From: Faecalicatena fissicatena
GTDB taxonomy: Bacteria > Bacillota > Clostridia > Lachnospirales > Lachnospiraceae
Reading direction: 5' to 3'
Length of the DNA stretch: 64,000 nt
Assembly: GCA_001028025.1 (NCBI GenBank)
Contig: LDAQ01000079.1
Coordinates: forward strand, 20,530 to 84,529
In this document: positions 43,168 through 52,531 of the stretch, piece by piece
How the letters are laid out: the number at the start of each line of letters is the position of its first letter
How positions within the stretch are numbered: the first letter of the stretch is position 1
Program-made: the position numbers and the translations under genes
The notes under the pieces: generated by a model
Told to the model about the DNA's origin: nothing
The model's database searches: none
Seen by the model: only the letters and a program-made list of their open reading frames with translations

Positions 43168-43260
43168 CATGTGATATTCCGCTACGTCCGTTCGACTAGT
43201 AATAGTCTATTGTAAAATGCCGGACTTTGTACTTCGTGACATTTTAAAATCTTTCCCCTT
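43168..43260 (-). pseudogene. Degenerate copy of the tRNA-Leu 5' part and promoter region
   Basis: The stretch aligns without large gaps with 39461-39545: conserved blocks include ATTCCGC.AC.TCCG.TCGAC, CTTTGTA and ATTTTAAAAT. It covers the 5' end of the tRNA (acceptor strand and D-arm) and the upstream promoter, all with many substitutions; the 3' two-thirds are absent. It is a relic of a duplicated tRNA-Leu locus, not a functional tRNA. The rest of 43261-43554 shows no convincing gene. Confidence 0.65.
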
Positions 43261-43554
43261 ATATATTTTGGTGGTAATTTGCTGAAAATAAAAGAAATCC
43301 AGAATCATTGTTTATTACACAAATATCTTTACTTATATACTTGCGGAAATTTTCGGAAAATGATATTAATTATCTTATTCAAAGGATGATGAGTAAAATG
43401 AGAAGTTACAATATTTCGATTCCGGCGTGTGTAAATCAGGCGGTTATGAGTGGAAATAAGTGGAAAGTATTTATTCTGAGTTCTATTAGCTTAGTACCGC
43501 CAGTTGTGTTAACATAGTAAGAAATGTTGTGGCTCATCACGGACAGGAGACGGT

Positions 43555-45294
43555 ATGGGGAAGAAAAAAATGCATTATATGACGATGCTGAATTTGGTGG
43601 TGATCGGTAATGTTTTGAGTACGATTCTTATAATCGGCATTATATTTGGCACAGTTTACTATCGTTATATGAAGGAGGAGGTTATCACATCTCTGGAGAA
43701 CGATGTGGGGCAGGCGGAGAGCTACATGTCTTCTTATATAGAAAGCATTACAAATACAGGCGAAAAACTGGCAATGGATGTGGAGCTGGGGCTTGCAGTG
43801 GAAGATTATCTCAGCTCAGATATCAGCCGGTCGGTAGACGGGAAGGGCATGATTGATTATATACTTCAGAGCGCCCTGAGTATGAATTCCTCTATTGAAA
43901 ATATTACAATCGGGACAAAAGATAAGATTATTCAGCGGGACGGATACAGCATTGACAAAGACAGCCATATGGAGAGCATCTGTAACGAAACATGGTACAA
44001 AGAGATACAGAAGGACAAGCTGGAAAGAAAATTTGCTGAAAATACATTCTATAAAAATACATACGCGCAGAAGCCTTATTATCTTTATGCCACCAAGTTT
44101 AAAAATAAATTTTATCAGACCAGGGATCAGGAAGACCGGGTGATCATCATTACCTTTAACACCACTGAACTGGAGAAGCATATATCTGCGCTTACTAATA
44201 ATGCGGTGATCAACATCAACGTCTGGTGGGAAGAGAACGGAGAAAAAAAGCTGGTATATCAGGCGGCGGAACAGAAAGATGTGGAGGAATACCTGATAGG
44301 GAACCCAAGCGATAAAGAGAAAGAAAAGGTTGAGGCAGGATATGTATTTACCCAGAAGGAAACGCCTGCCATAGGCTGGCATATTGTGGGTAATATCAAT
44401 AAAAGCACCTTTTACAGTCTTGCCTATCAGGTGGAACCCTGGATGGTTCTGATTATTCTGGGGGTAATCGTGGTTTCAGTCATACTCAGTGCAGTAAGCT
44501 CACAGGCTGTATCAAAACCCATGAAAAAGCTGGTGGCCGCGATGGAGGATATAGAAAACAGCCAGTTCCATAAGGTGGACAACAATACCAGCTGTATAGA
44601 AACGGATAAACTGATTTTTACCTATAATAGAATGGCAGGACGGATTGAAGGGCTGATCGAAGACATTAAGATGCGGGAGGCAGAAAAGCGAAAAATAGAG
44701 TTTAAGGTACTGGAAGCCCAGATTAATCCGCATTTTATATATAATACCCTTGATGCAGTCAAATGGGTGGCGCGTGTAAACCAGTCTGATAAGATTGCAG
44801 ATATTATAGAATCATTTGTACGTCTGCTGCGGATCTCGCTTTCCAAGGGGCGTGAGATGATCCCTGTGGCCAATGAGATTATTCTGGTCAGGGAATATGC
44901 GAATATTATGATTTTCCGTAATAACTACGAGATCGAGATTAACTATGAGATTGCGGAGGATACCCGAAGCTTAAGTACGCTGAAACTAGTACTGCAGCCA
45001 TTTGTAGAAAACTGTTTCTTTCATGCGTTTAACAGTGAAGCCAGGGACAAGCATATTACAGTCAGAAGCAGGCTGACGGAGGACTCGCTTATATTTGAAG
45101 TAACAGATAACGGAATCGGATTCTGTGCGAAAAATAAAAATATGAAGCAGATGACGGGGATCGGCATTGATAATATTGACGAGCGTATCAAAACGTGGCA
45201 CGGCAGCGGATACGGCGTAGAGATTATCTCGGGGGAGGACCGGGGTACAACTATCAGAATCAGACAGCCTATAATAAAGGAGGAAATTGGATGA
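43555..45294 (+). CDS. YesM-type sensor histidine kinase
   Basis: 579 residues: an N-terminal helix (about 10-32), a 270-residue extracellular dCache-like sensor, a second helix (about 300-322), HAMP, a His_kinase domain with NPHFIYNTLDAVKW (phospho-acceptor His393) and HATPase_c with VTDNGIGF. It is the usual membrane partner of AraC-type regulators controlling sugar uptake. The gene overlaps the regulator gene by 4 bases. The adjacent ABC importer is the likely target, and the sensor domain probably detects the sugar or its binding protein. Confidence 0.92.
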   Translation: MGKKKMHYMTMLNLVVIGNVLSTILIIGIIFGTVYYRYMKEEVITSLENDVGQAESYMSSYIESITNTGEKLAMDVELGLAVEDYLSSDISRSVDGKGMIDYILQSALSMNSSIENITIGTKDKIIQRDGYSIDKDSHMESICNETWYKEIQKDKLERKFAENTFYKNTYAQKPYYLYATKFKNKFYQTRDQEDRVIIITFNTTELEKHISALTNNAVININVWWEENGEKKLVYQAAEQKDVEEYLIGNPSDKEKEKVEAGYVFTQKETPAIGWHIVGNINKSTFYSLAYQVEPWMVLIILGVIVVSVILSAVSSQAVSKPMKKLVAAMEDIENSQFHKVDNNTSCIETDKLIFTYNRMAGRIEGLIEDIKMREAEKRKIEFKVLEAQINPHFIYNTLDAVKWVARVNQSDKIADIIESFVRLLRISLSKGREMIPVANEIILVREYANIMIFRNNYEIEINYEIAEDTRSLSTLKLVLQPFVENCFFHAFNSEARDKHITVRSRLTEDSLIFEVTDNGIGFCAKNKNMKQMTGIGIDNIDERIKTWHGSGYGVEIISGEDRGTTIRIRQPIIKEEIG

Positions 45295-46727
45295 TACCGG
45301 TTATGATTGTCGAAGATGAATTTTTAGTGAGGGCGGGACTCAGGACAAGTATTGACTGGAATGCGGAAGGGTTTGAAATTGTAGCGGAAGCACAGAATGG
45401 CGAGGAGGCCCTGGAGCTGTATCAAAGATATCATCCTTTGATTATTATTACCGACATCCGGCTCCCAAAGATGGACGGAATTGCAATGATGAAGGAACTG
45501 AGAAAACAAAAGGCAAAGGTGAACTTTATTGTGGTATCTGCCTATGATGATTTCCAGTATGCTAAAGAAGCAATCGGAATTGGAGTGGCAAATTATTTTC
45601 TGAAGGGTGATCTGGATGTCAGTGAGTTTCTGAAAACTCTGCATGGTCTTTTTAAAGAACCTCACGAGGATGCGAAAGGTGGCATTTTGGAGCATCAGAA
45701 TACGTTGAAAGCGCTCTATCAAAGCAAAGATGTGGCAGAATTCATATCCCGGGAATGGAAAGAACCTCCTTCCAGCATTTATCTGCTTCATTTCCGTGCA
45801 AAAAATGCGAATCCCCGGATGCTGGAAGCGATGGTGTGTGACCTGCTTTCGGGAAAAGATACCAGATGTATGAAACTGGAGGAAGAAGGGGGCAGCTGGT
45901 TTCTGTACGCAGGAACGGCAGAAGGGCAGGACAAAGTGGCGGAGGAACTGTCCCATATGTTCCGGCGGTATGTGGATGAAGAGATTACCATTATAAGGTC
46001 GGAGAATCTTTTTCAGTATCCGGATATGAAAGAAGCGGTCTACCATGTGCTGCTGTCTTACGAGTACGCTTCTAATCCGGCATACCGGCTCAGAGGCGGG
46101 GGGCAGGAGAGTGAGAAGGAGGCAGTACGGCAGATACGAAGCGCGGAAAACAGCCTGGCCGAAAAGCTGAGGTTCCAAAAGTATGAGGAGGCACAGAAGC
46201 AGCTGGAGGAACTAAAAATCAGAATTGTCACGCTGAGTTCTCCTGCTGCGTTGTCTGCCAGCGTTTACAGACTGCTGGGAGTTCTGGCAGAGTGTGACGA
46301 AGAGCTGCATGCGTCCAGGGTGTATGATAATCTGATGAGTTCTTTAAGCTTGTCCGGCATATACCGGACATTGTCTTCTCTGATAGAAGATTTACAGATG
46401 AAAAACGAAGATGATAATAATATCTATGTACTGAAAGTGAAGGAGTTTATCGAGCAGAATTACAGAGACCCCATCAGAATTAAAGACCTGTCTGATTATA
46501 TCCATGTTTCCCCCAATTATCTTGGAAAACTATTTTATGTAAATACAGGAGAACATCTGAGGGATTACATTAATTCTGTGAAGCTTGAAAAGGCAAAAAA
46601 GCTGCTGTCAGCCAGAAAATACCAGATAAGCGAAGTGGCGTCTATGGTAGGGATTGAGGATCAGCGGTATTTTTCAAAGCTGTTCAAGAAATCATACGGA
46701 GTGTCACCAAAGGAATTTGGTAAATAA
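45291..46727 (+). CDS. Response regulator with AraC-type DNA-binding domain
   Basis: 478 residues. The receiver domain begins PVMIVEDEFLVRAGL; the phospho-acceptor is Asp55 in IIITDIRLPKMDG, and the Lys of the active site is in YFLKGDLD. The middle 250 residues are a variable helical linker. The last 100 residues carry two helix-turn-helix units (IKDLSDYIHVSPNYLGKLF and ISEVASMVGIEDQRYFSKLF). GGAGG precedes the ATG at 45291, which overlaps the kinase stop codon. It ends at a strong terminator, so the ABC genes have their own transcript. Confidence 0.92.
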   Translation: MIPVMIVEDEFLVRAGLRTSIDWNAEGFEIVAEAQNGEEALELYQRYHPLIIITDIRLPKMDGIAMMKELRKQKAKVNFIVVSAYDDFQYAKEAIGIGVANYFLKGDLDVSEFLKTLHGLFKEPHEDAKGGILEHQNTLKALYQSKDVAEFISREWKEPPSSIYLLHFRAKNANPRMLEAMVCDLLSGKDTRCMKLEEEGGSWFLYAGTAEGQDKVAEELSHMFRRYVDEEITIIRSENLFQYPDMKEAVYHVLLSYEYASNPAYRLRGGGQESEKEAVRQIRSAENSLAEKLRFQKYEEAQKQLEELKIRIVTLSSPAALSASVYRLLGVLAECDEELHASRVYDNLMSSLSLSGIYRTLSSLIEDLQMKNEDDNNIYVLKVKEFIEQNYRDPIRIKDLSDYIHVSPNYLGKLFYVNTGEHLRDYINSVKLEKAKKLLSARKYQISEVASMVGIEDQRYFSKLFKKSYGVSPKEFGK

Positions 46728-46733
46728 TAAAAT

Positions 46734-46779
46734 AAAAGATATATAAAACGAAACGGAATAGTTTTATATATCTTTTTTT
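46734..46779 (+). terminator. Rho-independent terminator
   Basis: A perfect 16 bp stem (46734-46749 with 46761-46776) and an 11-base loop, followed by T residues, start 6 bases after the regulator stop codon. Confidence 0.9.
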
Positions 46780-46945
46780 GCTCTATTGACATAATAATGT
46801 ATATTAAACAGAAAAATAAAACAAAATTGTTGAAAAGTACACTTAGTATTAAAAAACACACATTATGAAATGTGAATAGTTAATAATTACACAACGGTGA
46901 TTAGAAGGATGGTTGTGCAAAAGATACAAAAAGGTAAAATGGGCT

Positions 46946-47077
46946 TATACATTAGTTCGCAGTTTACTGCGGACCCGCCCGCAGGGCATGCATTACGGGG
47001 TGCCCTATGGGTATACATTAGTTCGCAGTTTACTGCGGACCCGCCCGCAGGGCATGTATTACGGGGTGCCCTATGGG
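46946..47077 (+). repeat. Two tandem 66-bp repeats upstream of the binding-protein gene
   Basis: The units 46946-47011 and 47012-47077 are almost identical. Each contains the hairpin GTTCGCAGT/ACTGCGGAC and a second one (AGGGCA/TGCCCT). They are directly upstream of the solute-binding protein ribosome binding site, so they would lie in its leader or promoter region. They could bind the AraC-type regulator or form RNA structures. Confidence 0.8.
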
Positions 47078-47113
47078 GGTAAACAAATCCACACATATGA
47101 AGGAGGAAAAAGA

Positions 47114-48514
47114 GTGAAAAAGAAAAGGTTATTAAGCGTTTTGTTGGTAGCAGTTATGGCGGCACAGACATTTGCACTTGCAGGCTGCTCGGACAAGTCT
47201 TCGCCGGAAGAGACGAAGAAGTCGGATGAGACCAAGAGCAAGGATCCGGTGGAATTAAGATTCCATGACATCATCCCGAATCCGGCCAGGGAAGCCAAAT
47301 TCAAAGAACTGGTAGACCGGTTTAATGAGGAAAATCCGGATATCAAAGTGATCTACGAATCCACTCCATGGGATCAGGCACACAACAAGCTGGTAACGCA
47401 GGGAAGCGCAGATGTGCTGCCGGACGTGACGATTATGCATGCATCCTGGGCAGGGGAATTCAACAGTGCAGGATGGGTCATTCCGCTGGACGACTATCTG
47501 AGTGAATGGGAGTACAAGGATGAATTTATTCCATATGTATCTAATGTACTGATGGAATACGACCAGAAGGAGGTTTACGGATATACATTTGGTATTCCGG
47601 ACGGTCTGACAACTCATGGCATGTATGTCAGAAAAGACTGGGTGGAAGCGGCAGGCATGAAGCTGGAGGATCTGGAGACATGGGATGGAATCTTCGAGGC
47701 CGCTGAAAAGATGACGGATCCCGCTAAAAATCAATATGGTTTTGCTTTCAGAGGGGCAAGAGGCGGAGCCGACCAGCTGGGTATGTATCTCCTGGGCGCC
47801 CTGAACGGAAAGCTTTATGAGGAGGACGGTACCTGCCGCATCAATACTCCGGAAGGCCTGGAAGCATTCAAAAAGTACTGCGGCCTGTATCTGGATGGTA
47901 ATGCACCGAAAGACTCCATCAACTGGGGATATGCAGAGATGGTTCAGGGATTCACCTCCGGATTGTCAGGCATACTGAATCAGACCACAGAGGTAGTACA
48001 GACCTGCAAAGACACGATGGAAGACGATGAGTGGACGGTAGTTCCATTCCCGCGTTCCGCTGACGGCAATATATACAGCAAAGCAGATTCCTTCTTCTAT
48101 ACGATTACAAAATCCAGCAAACATCCGGATGAAGCATGGAAATTCGTATCCTTTATGATGTCACCGGAGAATAACAGGGAATACTGCGAGACAAATCTTT
48201 ATATCCCGGTTATGAAAGGGGCAGAAGAGGATCCAAGATTCACGGAAGGCGGAATGGAAGGATTTGTAACGGCTTTAAATGATGAGAATTTTGTAAGGAA
48301 TCCATTCTATGGATACTTCCCGGAATTAACAGAATTTGCCGAGACAATCTATGATTCTGAAGTGCAGAAATATCTCCTTGGGCAGCAGACGGCCGAGGAA
48401 GCAGTGGACAATATTTCCAACTTCCTGACAGATGCGCAGCAGAGATTTATGGAATCGAATCCGGATACACCGCTCCCGAGAGCAGTTAAGACGGACGGAA
48501 CAGAAATCAAATAA
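47114..48514 (+). CDS. Extracellular solute-binding lipoprotein of a sugar ABC importer
   Basis: A 466-residue lipoprotein with signal peptide and lipobox LAGC (Cys at about residue 25). The mature part is a family 1 solute-binding protein (for example VTIMHASWAGEFNSAGWVIP, GFAFRGARGGADQLGMY, KHPDEAWKFVSFMMS). The start is GTG 47114 after AGGAGG; the open frame from 46913 would run through the tandem repeats and add an implausible N-terminus. With the next two genes it forms a CUT1-type importer. The ligand is unknown. A partial terminator follows, which could reduce permease expression relative to this gene. Confidence 0.92.
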   Translation: MKKKRLLSVLLVAVMAAQTFALAGCSDKSSPEETKKSDETKSKDPVELRFHDIIPNPAREAKFKELVDRFNEENPDIKVIYESTPWDQAHNKLVTQGSADVLPDVTIMHASWAGEFNSAGWVIPLDDYLSEWEYKDEFIPYVSNVLMEYDQKEVYGYTFGIPDGLTTHGMYVRKDWVEAAGMKLEDLETWDGIFEAAEKMTDPAKNQYGFAFRGARGGADQLGMYLLGALNGKLYEEDGTCRINTPEGLEAFKKYCGLYLDGNAPKDSINWGYAEMVQGFTSGLSGILNQTTEVVQTCKDTMEDDEWTVVPFPRSADGNIYSKADSFFYTITKSSKHPDEAWKFVSFMMSPENNREYCETNLYIPVMKGAEEDPRFTEGGMEGFVTALNDENFVRNPFYGYFPELTEFAETIYDSEVQKYLLGQQTAEEAVDNISNFLTDAQQRFMESNPDTPLPRAVKTDGTEIK

Positions 48515-48539
48515 ACAAACGGCATTCTCAGATACAAAT

Positions 48540-48591
48540 GGGCTTTGCATTGCGAGATCGAGACAAGATTCCTTTGCGAAGCCCTGTTTTA
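48540..48591 (+). terminator. Intercistronic hairpin between binding protein and permeases
   Basis: GGGCTTTGC (48540-48548) pairs with GCGAAGCCC (48576-48584) with one G-T pair, and a T-rich tail (TGTTTTA) follows. This kind of partial terminator or RNA stabiliser commonly gives more binding protein than permease. Confidence 0.6.
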
Positions 48592-48615
48592 TCTAATGAA
48601 GGAGTGAACGAGCAC

Positions 48616-49506
48616 ATGAAAAAACTAAAAAAACAAATGGAGCCCCATTTCTTTATGACGCCCAGTTACATCGTCATTTTGATCTTTATGGGCTATCCGC
48701 TTTTAAACTGTATCCGTCTGGCTTTTTCCAATTATAAGGTCACGGAACTGGACAACATTACGTTTGCCGGGCTGGCTAATTTTAAACGGATATTTACGGA
48801 TCCCCAGATCGGGATGATCGCACTGAACACGGTGCTTTTCGTAGTGGTTACCCTGCTGTGCCAGCTTGTTTTCGGCTTTATACTGGCACTGGCGCTGAAG
48901 AGACCTTTTAAAGGAAGGGGCGTATATCAGGGAGTCGTATTCCTGCCGTGGGCATTTTCCGGATTCCTTGTAGGCCTGACCTTCCAGTGGATGTTTAACG
49001 GAGAATATGGGCCCATTAACGATATTCTAATGAAACTGAACCTGATTTCCGAAAAGATTACATTTCTCGGTTCGCCGAAACTGGCCATCTTTACAGTTAT
49101 CACGGCCCTTGTATGGCAGGGGATTCCGTTTTTCGGAATTATGATCCTGGCGGCGCTGCAGTCTGTACCAGAAGAGCTGACAGAAGCGGCCAAGATGGAT
49201 GGAGCAAGAGCGCTGCAGCGGTTTACGCATGTAACGATTCCATGCATCAAGCCAACACTTGTTATAACCATTTTACTGAGAACCATCTGGATATTCAATA
49301 ACGCTGATATTATCTACATCATGACAAAAGGAGGGCCGGCAAACTCGTCGGACACCCTGTCTTCTTATATGTTCATGAAGGCATACAGTACACTTGATTT
49401 TGGATTCGCCAGCGCTCTGGGAGTGCTGTTTATGATAGGACTGACCGCTTATATCGTTATATTCATTAAAGTTACAAAATACAATCAGGCAGGTGAAGAC
49501 GTATGA
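48616..49506 (+). CDS. Sugar ABC transporter permease (MalF/UgpA-type)
   Basis: 296 residues, six membrane helices. The EAA loop EELTEAAKMDGARALQRF (interaction with the ATPase) is at about residues 190-207. ATG 48616 follows AAGGAG; the open frame to 48538 is unneeded. It overlaps the second permease gene by 4 bases. No ATPase gene is in this cluster, so a shared MsmK-type ATPase encoded elsewhere probably drives transport, as known in Firmicutes. Confidence 0.92.
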   Translation: MKKLKKQMEPHFFMTPSYIVILIFMGYPLLNCIRLAFSNYKVTELDNITFAGLANFKRIFTDPQIGMIALNTVLFVVVTLLCQLVFGFILALALKRPFKGRGVYQGVVFLPWAFSGFLVGLTFQWMFNGEYGPINDILMKLNLISEKITFLGSPKLAIFTVITALVWQGIPFFGIMILAALQSVPEELTEAAKMDGARALQRFTHVTIPCIKPTLVITILLRTIWIFNNADIIYIMTKGGPANSSDTLSSYMFMKAYSTLDFGFASALGVLFMIGLTAYIVIFIKVTKYNQAGEDV

Positions 49507-50336
49507 AAAAGAAAAAAACGCTGCTTTTAATCGGCAGGATTTTAATATTGGCTTTCTTTCTTCTGCTGGTCATACTTCCGATATACTGGATGTTTATTAC
49601 GTCGCTGAAGGCACCGGCAGACATTGCAACACTGGATATACAGTACTGGCCGAAGAATCTGACCTGGGATAATTACAAAAATGTTCTGGCCGGCAGTAAT
49701 TTTCTTCTGTATCTGAAGAACAGCACCATTGTAGCCACCATCTCTTCCGCAATCGTTCTTCTGGTTGCGATCACGGGTGGGTACGGGCTTTCCAGATACC
49801 GCTACAAAGGGAAAGGACTCACGATGGTGGCATTTCTGATCACACAGATGATTCCGATGACGCTGCTGCTGATCCCCATGTTCCTGATCTTCTCCTCACT
49901 GAAGCTTCAGGACTCACTGGTCAGCCTGGTAATATTGTATGTGGTGCTGAATGTTCCGTTCTGTGTCATCACCATGCAGGGGTTCTTTATGAATATTCCG
50001 GTGGTGCTGGAAGAGGCGGCCCGGATCGACGGCTGCACAAAGTTTCAGACAATCTGCAAGATCGTGCTTCCTGTTATGCTTCCGGGAATCATTGCAGTAT
50101 TCATATTCGCATTTATTGGAGCGTGGAACGATCTGCTTGGCGGTGTTATGTTTATTAATTCGGAGGCGAAGAAGACCATCCCCGTAGGCCTGAGCTACTA
50201 TGTTGGGCAGTTCTCCGTAAACTGGGGAGAGATGACAGCCGGAGGAATTCTGGCGCTGCTGCCGTCAGCCGCACTGTTTGCCTTTGCCCAGAAGTACATA
50301 GTGGAAGGCATGACCAGCGGGGCCGTGAAAGGTTAG
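49503..50336 (+). CDS. Sugar ABC transporter permease (MalG/UgpE-type)
   Basis: 277 residues, six helices, and the EAA loop VVLEEAARIDGCTKFQTI at about residues 160-177. It pairs with the previous permease to form the membrane channel. Translation is coupled by a 4-base overlap (ATGA). A repeat containing GGGTCAGACCC and the ferredoxin oxidoreductase genes follow within 100 bases, so read-through into the catabolic operon is possible. Confidence 0.92.
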   Translation: MKKKKTLLLIGRILILAFFLLLVILPIYWMFITSLKAPADIATLDIQYWPKNLTWDNYKNVLAGSNFLLYLKNSTIVATISSAIVLLVAITGGYGLSRYRYKGKGLTMVAFLITQMIPMTLLLIPMFLIFSSLKLQDSLVSLVILYVVLNVPFCVITMQGFFMNIPVVLEEAARIDGCTKFQTICKIVLPVMLPGIIAVFIFAFIGAWNDLLGGVMFINSEAKKTIPVGLSYYVGQFSVNWGEMTAGGILALLPSAALFAFAQKYIVEGMTSGAVKG

Positions 50337-50376
50337 GCAGTGTCATATGAGAAATAAAAAAATGTGAATATAAACC

Positions 50377-50419
50377 AAAGGGGTCAGACCCCTGTGCAAA
50401 AGGGTCAGACCCCTTTGCA
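50377..50419 (+). repeat. Tandem GGGGTCAGACCCC-type repeat
   Basis: Two copies of a palindromic unit (50377-50398 and 50398-50419), each centred on GGGTCAGACCC and each ending TGCA, lie between the importer and the oxidoreductase genes, close to the ribosome binding site of the latter. The unit is self-complementary and the pair can form one larger imperfect hairpin. It looks like a REP-type dispersed repeat. Confidence 0.7.
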
Positions 50420-50437
50420 TAGCAGGAGGAAAAGAAC

Positions 50438-51013
50438 ATGGATAATATGATTGAAATCCGCTGGCATGGCCGCGGCGGACAGGGCGCTAAAACGGCAGCC
50501 ATGCTGCTGGCAGAGGCAGCCTTTGATACGGGCAAGTTTATACAGGGATTCCCGGAATACGGGCCGGAGAGAATGGGAGCGCCGGTGACGGCTTACAACA
50601 GGATCAGCAATGAAAGAATTCTGGTCCATTCCAACATCTATGAACCGGATTATGTAGTCGTCGTGGATGAGACACTCATGGATACCCTGGATGTCACAGC
50701 CGGGCTGAAAAAAGAAGGGGCGCTGCTGATCAACTCCCCCAAAAGCCCGGCAGAAATCAGAGAAAAATGCGGGGGATATGAGGGAAGGATCTACACCATA
50801 GATGCTGACCGCATAGCCATGGAAACGCTGGGAAAGAATTTCCCCAATACGTCCATGCTGAGCGCGGTAGTTAAGATAACAAAAGTGGAGGAGGAAGAGA
50901 GGTTTCTGGAATCACTGCAGGAATCTTTCCGGCACAAATTCGAACACAAGCCGCAGATGATTGAGCCTAACATGCAGGCTGCGGCCAGGGCATTCCGGGA
51001 GGTGAAAGAATGA
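50438..51013 (+). CDS. 2-oxoacid:ferredoxin oxidoreductase, gamma subunit
   Basis: 191 residues with the gamma-subunit signature RWHGRGGQGAKTAAMLLAEA and GPERMGAPVTAYNRIS. The complex converts a 2-oxoacid and CoA to acyl-CoA, CO2 and reduced ferredoxin; pyruvate, 2-oxobutyrate and branched oxoacids are all possible substrates for the four-subunit type. AGGAGG precedes the ATG. The stop codon overlaps the delta gene start (ATGA). Subunit order gamma-delta-alpha-beta is standard. Confidence 0.92.
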   Translation: MDNMIEIRWHGRGGQGAKTAAMLLAEAAFDTGKFIQGFPEYGPERMGAPVTAYNRISNERILVHSNIYEPDYVVVVDETLMDTLDVTAGLKKEGALLINSPKSPAEIREKCGGYEGRIYTIDADRIAMETLGKNFPNTSMLSAVVKITKVEEEERFLESLQESFRHKFEHKPQMIEPNMQAAARAFREVKE

Positions 51014-51336
51014 AAGAACAGGATCTGATACAGCCTTTTACACCATGGCAGGACACCACCAGAGGCGGAAATATCTACGGAAGCGGATCTTCCAAATATT
51101 ACAGGACCGGGGGCTGGCGCGTGGATACGCCGCAGTTTGAGGCCGCCCGATGCGTGAACTGCATGCGGTGTTTTCTGCTGTGCCCTGACGGTTCCATTGC
51201 ACTGGAAGACGGTCAGGTGACAGGAATTCATTATGATTATTGCAAAGGGTGCGGTATATGCAGCGAGGTATGCAATGCAGGCGCCATTCATATGATGAGC
51301 AGACAGGAGGAGAGTGCACATGGCAGTGAGAGATAA
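51010..51336 (+). CDS. 2-oxoacid:ferredoxin oxidoreductase, delta (ferredoxin-like) subunit
   Basis: 108 residues with two [4Fe-4S] motifs: CVNCMRCFLLCP and CKGCGICSEVC. It carries electrons from the TPP centre to external ferredoxin. The N-terminal tail (about 40 residues) is longer than the cluster core needs but normal for PorD. It overlaps gamma by 4 bases and alpha by 17 bases. Confidence 0.92.
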   Translation: MKEQDLIQPFTPWQDTTRGGNIYGSGSSKYYRTGGWRVDTPQFEAARCVNCMRCFLLCPDGSIALEDGQVTGIHYDYCKGCGICSEVCNAGAIHMMSRQEESAHGSER

Positions 51337-52531
51337 ACGGTCTGGAAATGAGGCGGTGGGAATCGCCATGAGACAGATGAATCCCGGTGTGGTTGCTGCA
51401 TTTCCGATTACTCCGTCCACGGAAGTGCCTCAGTACTTTTCCGGGTATGCGGCAAATGGAGAAGTTGATACAGAATTTGTACCGGTAGAATCGGAACATT
51501 CCGCTATGTCGGCCTGTATCGGTGCCAGCTATGCGGGTGTGAGAGCCATGACGGCAACGTCTTCCAACGGGCTGGCCCTGATGTGGGAGATGCTGTATAT
51601 TGCATCCTCAGACCGGCTGCCGATTGTAATGGCAGTTGTCAACCGGGCGCTGTCCGGCCCCATCAGTATACATAATGACCATGCAGATTCCATGGGGGCC
51701 AGAGATGCGGGCTGGGTGCAGCTGTACGGAGAAAATAATCAGGAAGCCTATGACAATGAGATTATGGCGGTCTGTGTCGCGGAACATCCGGATGTAGAGC
51801 TGCCAGTCATGAACTGTTACGATGGATTCATTACCTCACATTCAGTGGAAAACATAGAACTGCTGGAGGATGATGCAGTCAGAGATTTTGTGGGAGAATA
51901 CAGGCCCGGCCATCACCTTTTGAATCCTGGTGCGCCGATGTCTGCCGGACCGCTGGATATGCCGGGATATTATTTTGAACACAAACGTTCCCAGGCAGAA
52001 GGGATGATATGTGCAAAGAAGGTGATTCTGGAGACGGCCGACCGGTTCTATGAGCTGACAGGCAGAAGATACGGACTCTTTGAGGCATATCAAATGGACG
52101 ACGCCGAGATGGCGGTCATATTGATCGGATCTTCGGCGGGGACGGCAAAAGAAGCGGTAAAGAGACTTCGGAGAGAAGGCGTCAAAGCAGGTCTCATAAA
52201 AATACGGGTTTTCAGGCCGTTTCCGGCAGAAGAGATCAAAGAGGCGCTTAAGGGTCTGAGAGCAGTGGCAGTGATGGACAAGAGTGAAGGGTTCAGCACA
52301 CACGGCGGGCCTTTGTTCCACGAAGTTTCTTCCGCACTGTATTACGGAGACAAAGATCTGCTCCTTTGCAGCTATATCTATGGTCTGGGCGGAAGAGATG
52401 TCCGTGTTGAAGATATCCTGCAGGTTTTTAAAAGCCTTTCAGATGATATTGCAAGAGGAAGCGCAGAGCCGTACTGCCGCTATCTGGGCGTGACAGACAA
52501 GGAAAAGGAGGAAGCAGCGGATGGCATATAA
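51320..52531 (+). CDS. 2-oxoacid:ferredoxin oxidoreductase, alpha subunit
   Basis: 403 residues. Conserved alpha-chain features include GNEAVGIAMRQMNPGVVAAF (start of domain I), ITPSTEVPQYF, EFVPVESEHSAMSACIGAS and TSSNGLALMWE. ATG 51320 is used because AGGAGG is 10 bases upstream; the GTG at 51314 is in frame but less well placed. It overlaps the delta gene by 17 bases and the beta gene by 11 bases, giving tight translational coupling. Confidence 0.93.
   Translation: MAVRDKRSGNEAVGIAMRQMNPGVVAAFPITPSTEVPQYFSGYAANGEVDTEFVPVESEHSAMSACIGASYAGVRAMTATSSNGLALMWEMLYIASSDRLPIVMAVVNRALSGPISIHNDHADSMGARDAGWVQLYGENNQEAYDNEIMAVCVAEHPDVELPVMNCYDGFITSHSVENIELLEDDAVRDFVGEYRPGHHLLNPGAPMSAGPLDMPGYYFEHKRSQAEGMICAKKVILETADRFYELTGRRYGLFEAYQMDDAEMAVILIGSSAGTAKEAVKRLRREGVKAGLIKIRVFRPFPAEEIKEALKGLRAVAVMDKSEGFSTHGGPLFHEVSSALYYGDKDLLLCSYIYGLGGRDVRVEDILQVFKSLSDDIARGSAEPYCRYLGVTDKEKEEAADGI

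Noticed and set aside
43308..43517. Short plus-strand frame ahead of the kinase gene
   Set aside because: Weak start context, no recognisable domain, and only about 39 codons after the best ATG.
46913..47113. N-terminal extension of the solute-binding protein
   Set aside because: It would encode the tandem repeats before the signal peptide; GTG 47114 has the ribosome binding site and gives a proper lipoprotein signal.
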